From positions 1,050,001 through 1,114,000 of the forward strand of contig JARFJB010001965.1 in the NCBI GenBank assembly GCA_036346205.1: a DNA stretch of 64,000 nt, given 5' to 3'. Made by a program: the position numbers and the translations under genes. The DNA is from Vesta saturnalis. Lineage: Eukaryota; Arthropoda; Insecta; Coleoptera; Lampyridae. Of the stretch, positions 1 to 12,601 are shown piece after piece (position 1 is the stretch's first letter; each line of letters opens with the position of its first letter). A model generated the notes under the pieces. The model did no database searches and had not been told where the DNA came from. It saw only the letters and a program-made list of their open reading frames with translations.

Positions 1-3000
1 GTAATGTTAAAGTAATTTCTGGTAACGTTTACCAAAAATATTAAATGTAAAAATTTATTCTGCGTAAACTAATAGAACCATAATTATACGCATAAATTTA
101 ATTCAAGACCTGTTAATTGTAACTGTATAACTTCAGTTTCAACACGTCTATCTTGCTCAGGTAATTGAATCTAATTTTATGTTAATTTAAATTAATATCT
201 CCAGATCCAGACTTATGCTAGGTATCAAATAATTATCCTCCAAAACCCCACATTAAAATTCTTTGAAATGGAAGAACTTCTGAGTTTTATATAGATAGTG
301 CTAGTGCAATTGAAAAGTTAATTTTGCAAGTTTTAATAAGTGCAGGTCGTTTCGAGTAATTTAGCGTTATCTTGCTTACTTGCCAGATATTTTAGTTATA
401 GTGTATAGAAGTAAGCAAATTTTAATCATTAATCATAGTCCGTTTAAAGTAAACCTTCTTACCTATTCGTATAATACTTATTATGTTGTTAATGATCCTG
501 TAGAAGTTGAATGAAATTAGTGGTAAAATAGCAAAATACCTTTTAAATCCAACTTTTATTTAATTAATACATCCGTTCTAGTATCCTTACAATCAGAAAT
601 TGGATCAATACACTATTTAACAATCGATGTACTTTTCATCTACAATATTAGGGTTTAACTCTAATGTACTTTAGCCTTTTAATCGTCAGTGTCACATATA
701 GATATGAAATGTAATATAACTTTTATTATGTCGACAAAATTGAGCTGTTGTTGTTATGTGTATGTACATCCTTCTTTACACGAATAACTATCTAACACAA
801 CGCAAAAGATCTGCTATCCTGATGTTCATCACGTACCTAGATTGGCATAAAGACGGTGTAAAAAATACATTTTCTCTTATGAAATCAGAATTACATTTAC
901 ACTAAAATCGTAAAATGTCCTCACTTTTGCAAAATAAGACCTGGATACTATAGCACTCCCTTATTTCTCTTTCACCTTTTAATATTAGAACTGTAAATGC
1001 TGCTTTAACCACTTTTTTAATGTTCGTTTTTCTAATATAAATATTTCAGTTTCTTTTTTCACTTAATTGTACATTCGATATAATTATACGGTATAGAGAT
1101 AACGACTTTAATTACGTCATGCAATTTCATCCATTTATAATATATAAACTCAATCCTCATTCAAAAAAGATATGTAGGTATAATGAAGATGAAGCTAACG
1201 GTAGTATATATGTAAAAGTGTATGATTTGTTTTAAATTAATAACACAAAATTTATTTACATTAATTTTTATTTATTTATTAATTAATTAAAACGTAAATT
1301 TTGATTTGGTTTTCGCTCATACTGTGAGCAACTTGATTATAATATTTTTAAATCGTATTTATTTATAAACAAGCAGTTTGTTGTAAAATACACGTGTCTT
1401 TCAAAATGTTGCTTGTCATTACTTTTTATATAATTTAATAGTTTCATGTAGGTGTATCTTATATATTGTAAACTACCAATTAAGTATATTTCACGGCGAT
1501 ACACTGCTTATGGCGTGTCAAAATGAAACAATTCATTATACGTCCACGAATGAATACTATCTAGTTTTTAATACGTAACACTCTGGCTACCTAAAATTAC
1601 TTGAAATATAATAGCATGTTTCTAAGGTTCCACCTATTTGCATATCTAACTAGAAATAATAAATGTTGAATATTTTTCATTAATCTTTTATGTTGCGGTT
1701 TAAAAAATCTATTCAGTTAATTATGGTATTTCGACTGACTTAATTAATTTTCAATTTATAATTTACTTTTTTAGATCTTTTTTTTGTATAACAAATAACA
1801 GAAATTAATTAAAACAATTCTGTTAACTTTGTTTCTGTTAAACCTTCTTTAAAATGAATAGAGTTGACCTTGATATTGTTCAGACAGTACGAATAACTAT
1901 TTTTTAATAATACGGCTTTGCGAGATGGTACGGTTTTAGTCGCGCTTTACTATTTGGCAATAGGTGGTTAACTACACATTTTAGAACTCACATATAGTAG
2001 AATGACGTGTCTAGTAGTTCTGTTTTGTTAGTTTTGAAATAAAAATTAACCCACTGTAATTTCAAGGTAAATTGGTAATTGGCACGTTGCAGCTTTAATA
2101 GCTACTGGCGACTGCTATTTTTCCATTATGAACTATCACCATGCTGGAAAATTAACTGGTTGTAACAGTAGCCAACAGAATAAATGTTTAATGTTAAAAT
2201 ACTATTTATTTATGATAATTACTTTGAATATTAAAAATGGAAGGATGTTTTTGGGTGTGTCGGTATTGCATTATGGGTCATTTTTTGACATTTTTTAAAA
2301 CCTATGAAAATGTTTACTTCTAGTCGCGTGCATACATCAAAACCAATGCTGTCATTATTTTACTAACTATTCAACTCACCCTCGCCATGTCAACTATCAA
2401 CCAATTACAATTTAGTATTTTTTATGTTTGGACAATCAGAACACAATTGTGCGACAACTCCGCTAGTGGAATATTCCCGACAATTTTTTTCTCTTCCTGT
2501 GAAATTTAATTGCCTTCCGGTAAAATGTCAAATTAACATAAACTTTGACGTTTATTTTGATCGTCAATGTAATCCAGACTCCGACTGCATCGAAACCACT
2601 ACACAACCTGCAACTTGTTCTAAATTAAAACTAATTAATTAATTCATGACTTGTCGATTGACCGTCAATATGTTCGTTAAATAGTGTTTGAAATGCCACT
2701 CGTGGTCGACGAATTGCATAAATCTTTGTCAAAGCTGTTAATCGTGTTTATTGCTTCAAAATTTATATCGAAGCAATAAACACTCATACACTTTGCCAAA
2801 ACATTTTTCGGCAATTCACCGGCCACTTTAGGTATTGTATATGAAAATTTCAATACCGAAACATTTTAATCAATCAAAATAGGTTTTTCTGACAGGTCAC
2901 CATGGCAATGTATGTATTTTATCGGAAATTTTTCTCTCTACGGTAGGTAACCAACAGCCAATTATAAAGGAAATTTTTTGACATAATAATTGACGTTTTT

Positions 3001-3200
3001 TTTTGACAATTTAATCGTGTTTACATTTCAAAAAAACGCATCGTTTTTTTTGTATTGTTCTGCCATCTCCTTTCTTCTCAAATTATTTTTAACACAATTT
3101 GGTGCACAATTTTCGTACCAAATACCAGGCGAGATTAAATTATATCTGGAAATTTCTCGCCCATGAATATTTTTATGCATTTTTTTACTAATAGTATTCC
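1..3200. other. AT-rich DNA, no gene recognised
   Basis: This stretch is strongly AT-rich, with many short A and T runs and frequent stops in all frames. The only open frame of note (2424-2642, plus, 72 codons) has no recognisable domain and a composition typical of random sequence. I see no tRNA, no inverted termini and no tandem array. It is probably intergenic or deep intronic DNA with eroded repeats. Confidence 0.6.
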
Positions 3201-3209
3201 TGAACAGAC

Positions 3210-4640
3210 TAAGATTTTCCTAACGTGCTAAAGCACTCAGGAGCACTGGGAGGGGGTTAGGGATATTGTTAGGCTGCCTAGAAATTTTTATGAACGGCTA
3301 CCTTAAATTTGCTTAAATCAAAGTTTGGTGGAAAACAGGAACTATGTAGTACATTACACAATTTTGTCGCCGTGTGGAAAAATGTAGATTGCGCCCGTTT
3401 AGTGTGACAAGATGCAATTTTGAGTGCGTAATTATGGTGTCAACGTGCAAACTGAGTGTTCTGAAGATGGTCTGCGAAGATATTAAGAAGAGTATTTCGG
3501 AGACACGCTTGTAATAGCGATAAAACAAAGAAGGAACCGAAACTGTTCTTCGGAGGAGTTGGTACAATGTGAAGTACTGTTTAGATCTATATAGAAAGCC
3601 CAATTTACGGGCAGCTATTTTTGCTGGCCGAAAAAAGTGGTCAACCTATTAAAGATTCGATCATACGGACATCCCTAACATGGAAATAGAGTTTTAGAGC
3701 TTGAGATCTAGGCCATTCATATATACAGGATATGATCGGTATTTCTTGGCGGACACAATGCAACACTGGGTTTTGTCGGCGTTAAACGTAATTAGATTAT
3801 TCCTTCTTCATTAAATGGTACGTCCTAGGACACTGTAGACTGAGGCTGCCAGTTTCACTTTAACGTGCTCACTAGACCTGTTGTTGTGGGAAAACTGAAA
3901 CTGAGAAGAACTACAATGTAGAGTGCTGTTGTGTGCAAAGCAATGGATCGGGTTAGTTGTTGAGGAAATGAGGTCGTTTATATATAGCAGGAAAAGTGTG
4001 GGAGCTGTCACTGTTCCTTACGATACGCCCTCGTTAATAGTAGTTTCTTTCCAAAAGAAGCCATCGACGACAACACTATACGTCTTCTGTCTAGAAAGAT
4101 GGAGATCCAATTGATGATCGTATCGCATAACCCGAACGAGGTGAGCTTGGTAAGTATGCTCTTGTGACAAGCTTGGTCAAATGCTTTTGAAATATCTAAA
4201 GCTACTACGACAGTTTCACTCGACCTTTCTAATGTGTTATTTCAAAGTCGAATGACATATGCAAGAAGATCACCCGTTGAAACACTCTGTCTTAATCCAT
4301 ACTGGTGGTCGTTGAGGAGTTTATTGGACTAGAGGAACGAAAGTAGTTGGTAGTTGATAGCATTTTTCATAATTTTCGATAGAATGAAAGTGATACCTAT
4401 CGCCCTTTTCAGAAATAGGTTTGACATTTGCCAAATTTCCACGATGAGAGAAACTCTCCAGATGACAGGGTGATCGAAAAGAGATTGGACAATACAGGTA
4501 CTAGCTCTAGGACGATAACTGGAATACCGTCAGGGCTAGTCGCCTTGTTAGAGTCAAGTTTCATAGCGTATGGGGTAGATTTTGGCAACGGCACAATTTT
4601 ACCAGAATCATTGAGGCATGAATTTGATACAAAGTAATCG
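3210..4640 (-). pseudogene. Jockey ORF2 reverse transcriptase and C-terminus, broken
   Basis: The minus strand reads LDSNKATSPDGIPV near 4530-4570, a stretch matching SNKLLNDHQYGLRQS at about 4300, ALDISKAFDQ at about 4170-4203 (catalytic motif A, aspartate retained), LLYINDLISSTTNPIH, and then FAHNST where the family has FADDST. The two catalytic aspartates of motif C are therefore replaced by His and Asn. Downstream come a TFNADKTQCC thumb-like motif and, at 3313-3603, the Jockey C-terminal SLFYRYY block. The coding remnant ends near PECFSTL at about 3220. Several frameshifts and stops separate these segments. Confidence 0.87.
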
Positions 4641-4979
4641 ACAACGAGGATGGCTTTGTCAGCAGGATCAGCTACTACTGCTCCGCCACGAGACGTTATG
4701 GGAGGAAAGGACGATAAATGTACTAAAGTTTTTACTGATGGCTTTAGCTAAAGACCAAAATTTACGACAACTCAAAAGACATGAGACTAACTCTTTGCAT
4801 TTGCGTTCTTCAAACATCTTTTTGGCCTTGGTAATGACGCTTTTGCAACCATTTCTTGCGGTAGTATAGTCAGAGTGATTTACGATATTTATTTGATTTC
4901 CCTTTGGTAGAGAGTTTATGCTTTTGCGATAATGCATCAATGCTAGCACTATTAAACCATGGTTGGGAACGGGCATGAC

Positions 4980-5660
4980 CTACGTGATTATGTCTTTTTG
5001 GGAATGTATAACTCCATACCCATCAAGATAACTTCAATTATTGAAAGAGCAATGTTTGAAGAGGAGGACCGTTTAAAGCAATCCTAATTCTCGGAGAAGG
5101 TTGCAAAAAAGTCTCGCAGTTCGCTCCAATTCGCTGATTTAAAACACCACATAGTTCTATCTGTTTTTCGAGTGAGATCACAGAATACAGCAAATGCTTC
5201 TGCACTATGATCTGCAGGATTAGTGGAAGATGAAGCCAGTTGGAGTTGTGGTCATTATATTTTCCCAGAATTGAGATATCGCAAAACGAAAAATATGATA
5301 AGAGGCAGTCTATTTTCAGAAAAAGGTCTTGAAACTTATTATCATTGGGGGACCTATACAAACAACAGTAAAATTTCACAAATTGAGGCCCAGAATGTTT
5401 GAAACAAATCACGTCGAATTTGTTGTTTTCCAAATGGACATCCTCTTACAACCTACGTTGTCGTTGGTATACGCACATACTTCACCTTTAAGGTGAATGT
5501 TAGAGTGGAGGTTGTATCTGAAAAATTGCAGGTCAGGCGAATCGGTGTTTCCAGAAGAGACTAGTATTTCTGATAGAAACAGAATGTCCGGTTGCACCTG
5601 TTCAAGGTGTTCCTGAACAGAATTAAGATTCGACCTGATACCACGTATGCTGCAGTAATG
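4980..5660 (-). pseudogene. Jockey ORF2 endonuclease domain, broken
   Basis: Translation of the minus strand gives a start resembling CSIRGIRSNLNSVQEHLEQ, then PDILFLSE, which is the N-terminus of an APE-type retrotransposon endonuclease whose glutamate helps bind metal. Next come YNLHSN, CCLYRSPNDN and CDISILG followed by a degraded DFNAHNSNW motif, here KYNDHNSNW. The reading frame shifts at about 5420 and the C-terminal SDH motif region is missing, apparently by an internal deletion. The parallel copy at 47580-47966 keeps DFNAYSSNW. This domain would nick chromosomal DNA for target-primed reverse transcription; this copy is inactive. Confidence 0.85.
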
Positions 5661-6049
5661 TATTCGAAAGTAGGTACTATCGATGACTGAGGTTGATTGA
5701 GTCCCCGGCAGATCTTGTTCTTCTTAGTCTTGATTTAGGCGTAGACGAATTTTTGTCCACCCCAGAATCCTTGGGGCGGGCGGATAGACGAATCGATTTG
5801 ATAGTGTGGGCGTCTCGCCCTATTCACCTGAGGTGCAGCGTGTGTTTTAGAACTCGTCATTTTAATGGTTTAGCCGTTAAAACGCCACGCTTGGCTACTG
5901 CGTTTTGGCGAGTACATAAGGAACAAGGAAGATAGCGACCGGCAGCCCTTACCGAACTCAGAAAATTGGAGCACCGATATTAAGAAGTTCATGGAAAAGG
6001 TGGCGGTACTGCACCGGGCGGCTTTGCCTAGGGTTAATTTTCAAGATAT

Positions 6050-6475
6050 TCATGAGCTCGAAAGAATTTCCCGAAATAATTTAACATCTTGTGGGTATTA
6101 CTAGTGGAAATATCCCGTCGCCAATAGGAACGCATACTCTTGGGATATTTTCTCACTGAATCCCTCACGTACTCGCCTTCGATTCGGAATAATTTGCAAA
6201 ACATTCGTGGCTTGAAAAAATTTCCAGAAATAATCCAAGCAGTAGGGAGATTACAAGATTTCCGATCGAAAATTTCCCATCGCAACTAACATCTGATATT
6301 CTTGTTACTGAACCCCGCACGTGCTTCTATTAATTACTAAAAATTTCTTCTCGTTCACGAATGTTTTAAGAAAAGTATCCATCGTCTTCAACCCAGGATA
6401 AGTTTCACAACACTTGTAACTCGAAAAATTTCCGGAAACAATTCACGCACTAGGGAGATTACAAGTGAGAACATA
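6050..6475. repeat. three diverged dispersed units with a CTCGAAAAATTTCC core
   Basis: A block beginning near CTCGAAAGAATTTCCCGAAA recurs at about 6056, 6211 and 6420, with spacings of about 155 and 209 bases. The second and third units also share GTAGGGAGATTACAAG. They look like eroded tandem units or the residue of a satellite directly upstream of the TA microsatellite. No coding capacity. Confidence 0.55.
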
Positions 6476-6517
6476 ATTTCGACACAAATCAACAAAGTAA
6501 ATTCAGTGACGATACGA

Positions 6518-6518
6518 A

Positions 6519-6580
<62 letters not shown>
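6518..6580. repeat. (TA)n microsatellite
   Basis: About 62 bases of almost perfect TA dinucleotide repeat. It directly precedes the CTGTCCGT array and forms the first part of a three-step repeat gradient. Confidence 0.97.
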
Positions 6581-6581
<1 letters not shown>

Positions 6582-6596
6582 AGTCAACATGTCTGG

Positions 6597-7299
6597 ATGT
6601 CTGTCTGTCTGTCTGTCTTCCTGTCTGTCCGTATGTCCGTCTGTTCGTCTGTCTCGTCTCAGTGCGTCTGTCCGTCTCGTCGTCCGTCTGTCCGTCTGTC
6701 CGTCCGTCCGTCCGTCTCGTCCGTCCGTCCTCGTCGTCCGTCCGTCCGTCCGTCCGTCTGTCCGTCCGTCCCGTCTGTCCGTCTGTCCGTCTGTCCGTCT
6801 GTCCGTCTCCGTCCGTCTGTCCGTCTCGTCTCGTCTGTCCGTCTGTCCGTCGTCGTCCGTTCTCGTTCCGTCTGTCCGTCTGTCCGTCTGTCCGTGCCGT
6901 CTGTCCGTCTGTCCGTCTGTCCGTCTGTCCGTCTGTCCGTCTGTCCGTCTGTCCTCGTCCGTTCGTCGTTCGTCCGTCGTCCGTTCGTCGTCCGTCTGTC
7001 CGTCTGTCCGTCTGTCCGTCTGTCCGTCTGTCCGTCTGTTCCGTCTGTCCGTCTGTCCGTCTGTCGTTCGTCTGTTCGTCTGTTCGTCTGTCCGTCTGTC
7101 CCGTCTGTCCGTCTGTCCGTCTGTCCGTCTGTCCGTCTGTCCGTCTGTCCGTCTGTCCGTCTCGTCCGTCGTCCGTCTGTCCGTTCGTCCGTTGTCCGTC
7201 TCGTCCGTCTGTCCGTCTGTCCGTCTCGTCCGTCTGTCCGTCTCGTCTCGTCCGTCTGTCCGTCGTCCGTCGTCGTCTGTCCGTCTGTCCGTCTGTACC

Positions 7300-7300
<1 letters not shown>
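6597..7300. repeat. degenerate CTGTCCGT octamer array
   Basis: About 700 bases built from CTGTCCGT with frequent loss or change of one or two bases (CTCGTCCGT, CGTCGTCCGT, CTGTTCGT). Only pyrimidines and G occur in nearly all of it, so the plus strand contains no stop codons and shows long spurious open frames rich in Ser, Val, Cys, Arg and Pro. Confidence 0.95.
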
Positions 7301-7992
<692 letters not shown>

Positions 7993-8660
7993 ACGCTTTA
8001 TCTCATTTTGACACTATTTTTAGATATACGGCCTTGTCTATAAAATAAATGGCGTATTTGAGTGTACATTTACGGATTTTCACTTTTAACGCGATGGAGA
8101 TACTGGTAAACTTCCAAATGTTTACAATATGTTATGTCATTTTCATAACTGATCTGATCTTTCAGTTTTGCGAGTTGCTTAATCATAACTAGTTTTTTAT
8201 TTATCCCATAATTATAGAACGATAATTAACATGAAAGTTATTGTGGAGTCAAGCAAAAGAAAACTCTTATGTAAGCATCGACGATATTTTTTTAAGGGAA
8301 GTTTGCGTTAAAATCAAAATTTGATGAATACTAGATGATGCTGGAAAACTATTTTATAGCTAAATGCCAAGTGATCCAGATTGAGATAAAATTATCATAG
8401 ATGAACCATTGGTGTTTTTGTTTTGTTTGAAAGATGACTTAATTGGGTTTGTTTTGTGTCGGGGTTTTCTTAAACTTTGTAAAATTGGCTTGCATTATTC
8501 ACAGGATTTAATGATAAATGGAAACAAATGATCAAATGAAGACGCTTTAATCTCTCTAAAATCAAGTTTCAATATCACTTTAATGTTAAAACTTTCGTAA
8601 CTTGATTTATATTAAAACACTACCCCCATTGGTTTATGATTCTTGTGTTTTTTAGATTAT
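7993..8660. other. AT-rich spacer, no gene recognised
   Basis: No open frame, RNA gene or clear repeat is visible here. Confidence 0.6.
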
Positions 8661-8662
8661 TG

Positions 8663-8775
8663 ATGAAATTGGTGAATTTACCGAAACAACAATTGGTCGA
8701 ATTACAATTGACCGAAAAACATTTTTACCTAAACACAGATTACCAAAAGGAATATTAACCGAAAATGTATCATAA
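8663..8775 (+). repeat. ACCGAAA-motif array, left arm
   Basis: The motif ACCGAAA with variants occurs repeatedly (ACCGAAACAACAATTGG, TTGACCGAAAAACA, TTAACCGAAAATG). The same motif in inverted orientation (TTTCGGTAAAC) fills 9318-9525. The two arrays face each other across about 540 bases and could be sub-terminal repeats of a foldback-type DNA element. Confidence 0.55.
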
Positions 8776-9317
8776 TGCTATGAGGTACGTGCAGGTTATG
8801 TATCTAATGACATACTTTTATATAAACGAACTTTTCCTTCACACTTTACCAAGGCTTAGGACTTGCAGCTCAAATTGCTGGCGTGTTTAAAAAGTCGGAA
8901 ATTAATTCCTTTGTCATTTTTTTTATTTACTTGTGTTTTATACAACAATAAATATTGTTATTAAAACTATTGTTAGTTGTGATGTCATTAATGTAGCGAT
9001 TGTATCAGCATACTACTAGTAAGCTACCTTCATTTATTACTCACACACAATAATTATGTTTCCCTTGCAAGAATAAACATTGATATTTTTAAATATTAAC
9101 TCTATCTGCAGAATATACGAAATCATTAAGATATTAGAGGTATGTAATATAAAATTTGTAAGAGAGCATTCAACCACCACAAAAAAGTAAACTGTGATCT
9201 AAATATTAGAATGAAAAACTGTACGACGCTGATAAGCTGATGTTTTTAAAGGGAATCGCTTCCAATTTAAATTACTAATAATAAGGGTTCTTTCATTTTA
9301 TTTAAAGCAGCGTCGGA

Positions 9318-9525
9318 ATTTTTTCGGCGGGAAATGACCGTGAACCATAATTTTCGGTTAACTTCTCTTTCGGTAAACTGTATTTCGGCAAAAATGTTTT
9401 TCGTTAAATTGTAATTCGGCCAATTGTCCTTTCGGTATATTGACCTTTCGGTTAATTGTCTTTCGGTAAACTGTTTTCGGTAAACTGTTTTCGGTCAACT
9501 GTTTTCGGTAAACTTTCCGGGACCG
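9318..9525 (-). repeat. TTTCGGTAAACTGT-motif array, right arm
   Basis: About twelve copies of a 14-20 base unit centred on TTTCGGTAAACTGT, with variants such as TTCGGCCAATTGT and TTTCGGTTAATTG. The minus-strand open frame across it (9358-9540, rich in YRK and NR repeats) follows from the unit and is not a gene. Confidence 0.7.
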
Positions 9526-9529
9526 CACT

Positions 9530-12500
9530 ACCACATACAAAGCACTTTAAATTCTTAGATATTTAATTTTCTTTTTGTTTCATTACACAAATGATGTACA
9601 TTACAACCCTGCACTGTTGTCACCTAACTTCAATTACACACTAAATGGGCACACTGTATAATGAGTACACTGACAACTTTTGTATTATGGAATACGAGTC
9701 TGTTATTCACTAGCCATACCACTGTGACTGGTTATTAACTTTTTTCATTGGCTGTTATCAATATTAACAGTAACTATGAAATTGTTTTAATGAACGAATA
9801 GAATATCAGTTTGAAGTTATGTGGAATTGATTTTTTTTTACGTACATATTATCGAGTAGGATTTTAACCCATGTACCTGTTACTTACTGGATAATTGCTC
9901 TATTTTCATATTCGAACAACTTTGACAGTGAAAGACGAATTAATATTTTTCTACGGTTACCAAAGGCGTGTAGTGATCCTTTTGTAAGGTTTGGATGTTC
10001 GGTGAACAACTTTACTTTAAAAATGCTTCTTGTGAAAAGGAGATATTGGCTATCAGCACTAGTGGTTTGGTTATAATAGAACGGACCGATGGAAATAATT
10101 GGAGAATTGATTAGGGCTAGAGAACTGAAATGCAATGCGCACATAAACTTTATTTATATTCACTATAGAGTCTAAATTTGATGGATTACCATTTGATAGT
10201 AAACTTAAGAATTCATAGAGTGCTGTACCAAACCTTTCTGTTGAATGTGCTTGCGATCACTTTAGGATTGTCAATTACCCTGATTTTAATATTGAATTAA
10301 ATATCTGTGTGGGATAGTTTAATTTTGAAATTTACAAATAATGTTGATACTGATTTGTTCTGACTTGAAGATGCAATCAAATTTGCTAAGTAGGGTCACT
10401 TGCGATAAGTTAGACCTTTACGTTTAATTTTTTCAGATATATAATATTTTCTAGTTCAGAATCTGCACTTTCGTGCCTGGGTTGTTGAGCCCAACATAAT
10501 TGTGATCAGGGAACATCAAAAGAATATATTTGAAGTAATTTTCAATTCACATTGTCTAGAATAGCATACCGTCACATGCGATCTTCACATGTGGAATATC
10601 ATTATGTAATTCAATTACACAGCACTTCTATGATTTGATTTAAAATTAGAAATTAGAAATTAGTAGCCAATTTAATTTGTTGAGAGATGTATTAAGTACC
10701 AGAATGTAGTTTTTTGTGTTGTAAAGCCATACTAAGCCACAAATATTAATATTCATTTAACACGGAATCTAAATATCTCTAATTCCAGCTGCGTAATTTA
10801 GACTATTTAGATTATGTATAGCAGCGCGGCCTCTATTACAGAGGAAAGTAGAATTTAAGTTTTGTGTCTGAAAAGTCTGCTTTGATTTGATAACTTATCC
10901 ATTGACAAACCTTGAATATTTACAGCTGCGTCTTGACCCGGGAAACGTACGCAAACCAGCGTTGGCAATCACGAACATAGACAAACGCGGGCGGATATGA
11001 AAACACAAAAGGGGATTAACAATCGCGAACGAACAGAAACGCGTGCATTTTCCAACGTTCGTCTGAGTTCCGTTCTGTTTCGAGTTTAAGTGAAGAAGAA
11101 TAATCGCTTTAAAAATGAATCCATCTAACTCGGAAAAGAACATTAATAGTATCAAGTACTGTATTTTTGTTGCTAAAGTTAGATCAGACAAAACACAGGA
11201 AACGCCGTCAATAGTGGGTGACGTTGTAACAAACTCTTGACGTTTGTTAATAAAATTTACGTGTATTTAGGCAACTTAACATGCATTGCGTGCAGCGTGT
11301 GTTGCATATCATAGTTGCATAAAAACATGCATCTAATTATTGTAAAAATAAACTCGTACGCATATTTTTTGCAGATTTGATTCACATGTTCATGCGCAAA
11401 GACGTCCTTAGCGACTCTTTTTTGGTGATACTGTTAAGGTGGATGTAGCGCATCCATTGTTGCTGTTGTTAATAAGTGCTGTATAATTTGTATTGTAAGT
11501 TATTTCAAACTATTATATAAAGTTTGAGATGTTTGCTTTTTCAGGCACTTTACGTTATACTTTATTTTATTTATCCGCATAATTACTTAACCAATTGCAT
11601 TTTACCGTTAGTTACTTTACGGTATATTTACGCTCAACCAATAATGACGCAATAACCCTTGTTATTGGAAATGGAATTTTAATGTCCATTAAACCAGCAG
11701 AAAAAAATTAATACATTTGGGGCGTTTGAATTAATCCGAATCCAGTTTTATTTCAACTCCCATGTAACATTTACGCAACGAAATATTCCAAGCGCTGATT
11801 AAGCAAACCGCCATTTCAGAAGCAACATAAGAGCAGTATAATCAAAATAAGTTATTTTATTTCTATTAATAATTCCACAAATTAGTTTTACTTAAGTTAA
11901 ATAATTGTTACTAACACTAGCTTTAAGATGTTCTTCTTAATCAAAATTAAGCAGTAAATAAAGCTTGTTATTGTGAATTTTTTTAACTTTATTATATTCA
12001 TGGTTTACTTGTTTTTTCCATCACACAGGGCCAGATTGCCAATTTACGATGTCAATAATATAATTTTGTGATGTATAGAAACATAAAAAATATATTTTAT
12101 GTAGCTTCTGCAATAAACGAACAATACAATCATAAGGCAGTAAAGCTCACTAAAGCAACACAAAAGCATGTGCGAGCGAGCTTTGTGCTCTTTTGTTCTC
12201 GCACGGCAAATGTGAGTCATTTGCGCCGAAACATTTACCGAGTAATCACGCGTATTTTATGAGCCAGTGTTTAATAAATTGTGTTTTTAGCATGGAGAGG
12301 GAAGGGTCAGGTGTGCATTTATTATTATTATTGATTATTTGTTAATTGTTTTTATAAATCTAGCAGTAATATAATTTTACGTCAAAGACTAATTTAGTAT
12401 AAAAGTTTTTTAGATTATTTTGAGTTTACAGACGTTTAAAAAAAGTTCCACACAGTACCGTTATATTCTATACTTTTTTAGAAACTAGAGCCCATGGGAA

Positions 12501-12600
12501 TTTAAAATAGACAAAGAACCCGTCCCCATGTGTGCCCGTTTGTTAAATTGAGCTCTTTATTTTTAAGTAGTCGTGTCGACCCCGTTTCTCAGTAGAGGAA
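9530..12600. other. no gene recognised
   Basis: About 3 kb without convincing coding sequence. Minus-strand open frames at 9884-10144 and 10895-11191 have no recognisable domain. The segment 10900-11070 is richer in CpG and GC than its surroundings (GACCCGGGAAACGTACGC, GAACGAACAGAAACGCGTG), which could be an old GC-rich repeat or a regulatory patch. Nothing else stands out. Confidence 0.5.
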
Positions 12601-12601
12601 A

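Larger units (their letters stand above)
3210..5960 (-). mobile_element. Jockey-type non-LTR retrotransposon, decayed copy 1
   Basis: The minus strand carries, in order from high to low coordinates, an endonuclease domain, a linker, a reverse transcriptase and the Jockey C-terminal region. These are spread over several frames with stops and frameshifts. The same protein segments recur on the plus strand at 47537-49350 and, for the C-terminus, at 41688-42700, so this is a dispersed family. About 300 bases upstream of the endonuclease (5660-5960) have no clear domain and may be the end of ORF1; I infer this only from contiguity. Part of the endonuclease C-terminus is deleted relative to copy 2. 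No tail or target duplication is obvious. The element cannot be autonomous. Confidence 0.88.

Noticed and set aside
9358..9540. 60-codon Lys/Arg/Asn-rich minus-strand protein
   Set aside because: It is a direct translation of the TTTCGGTAAACTGT array.
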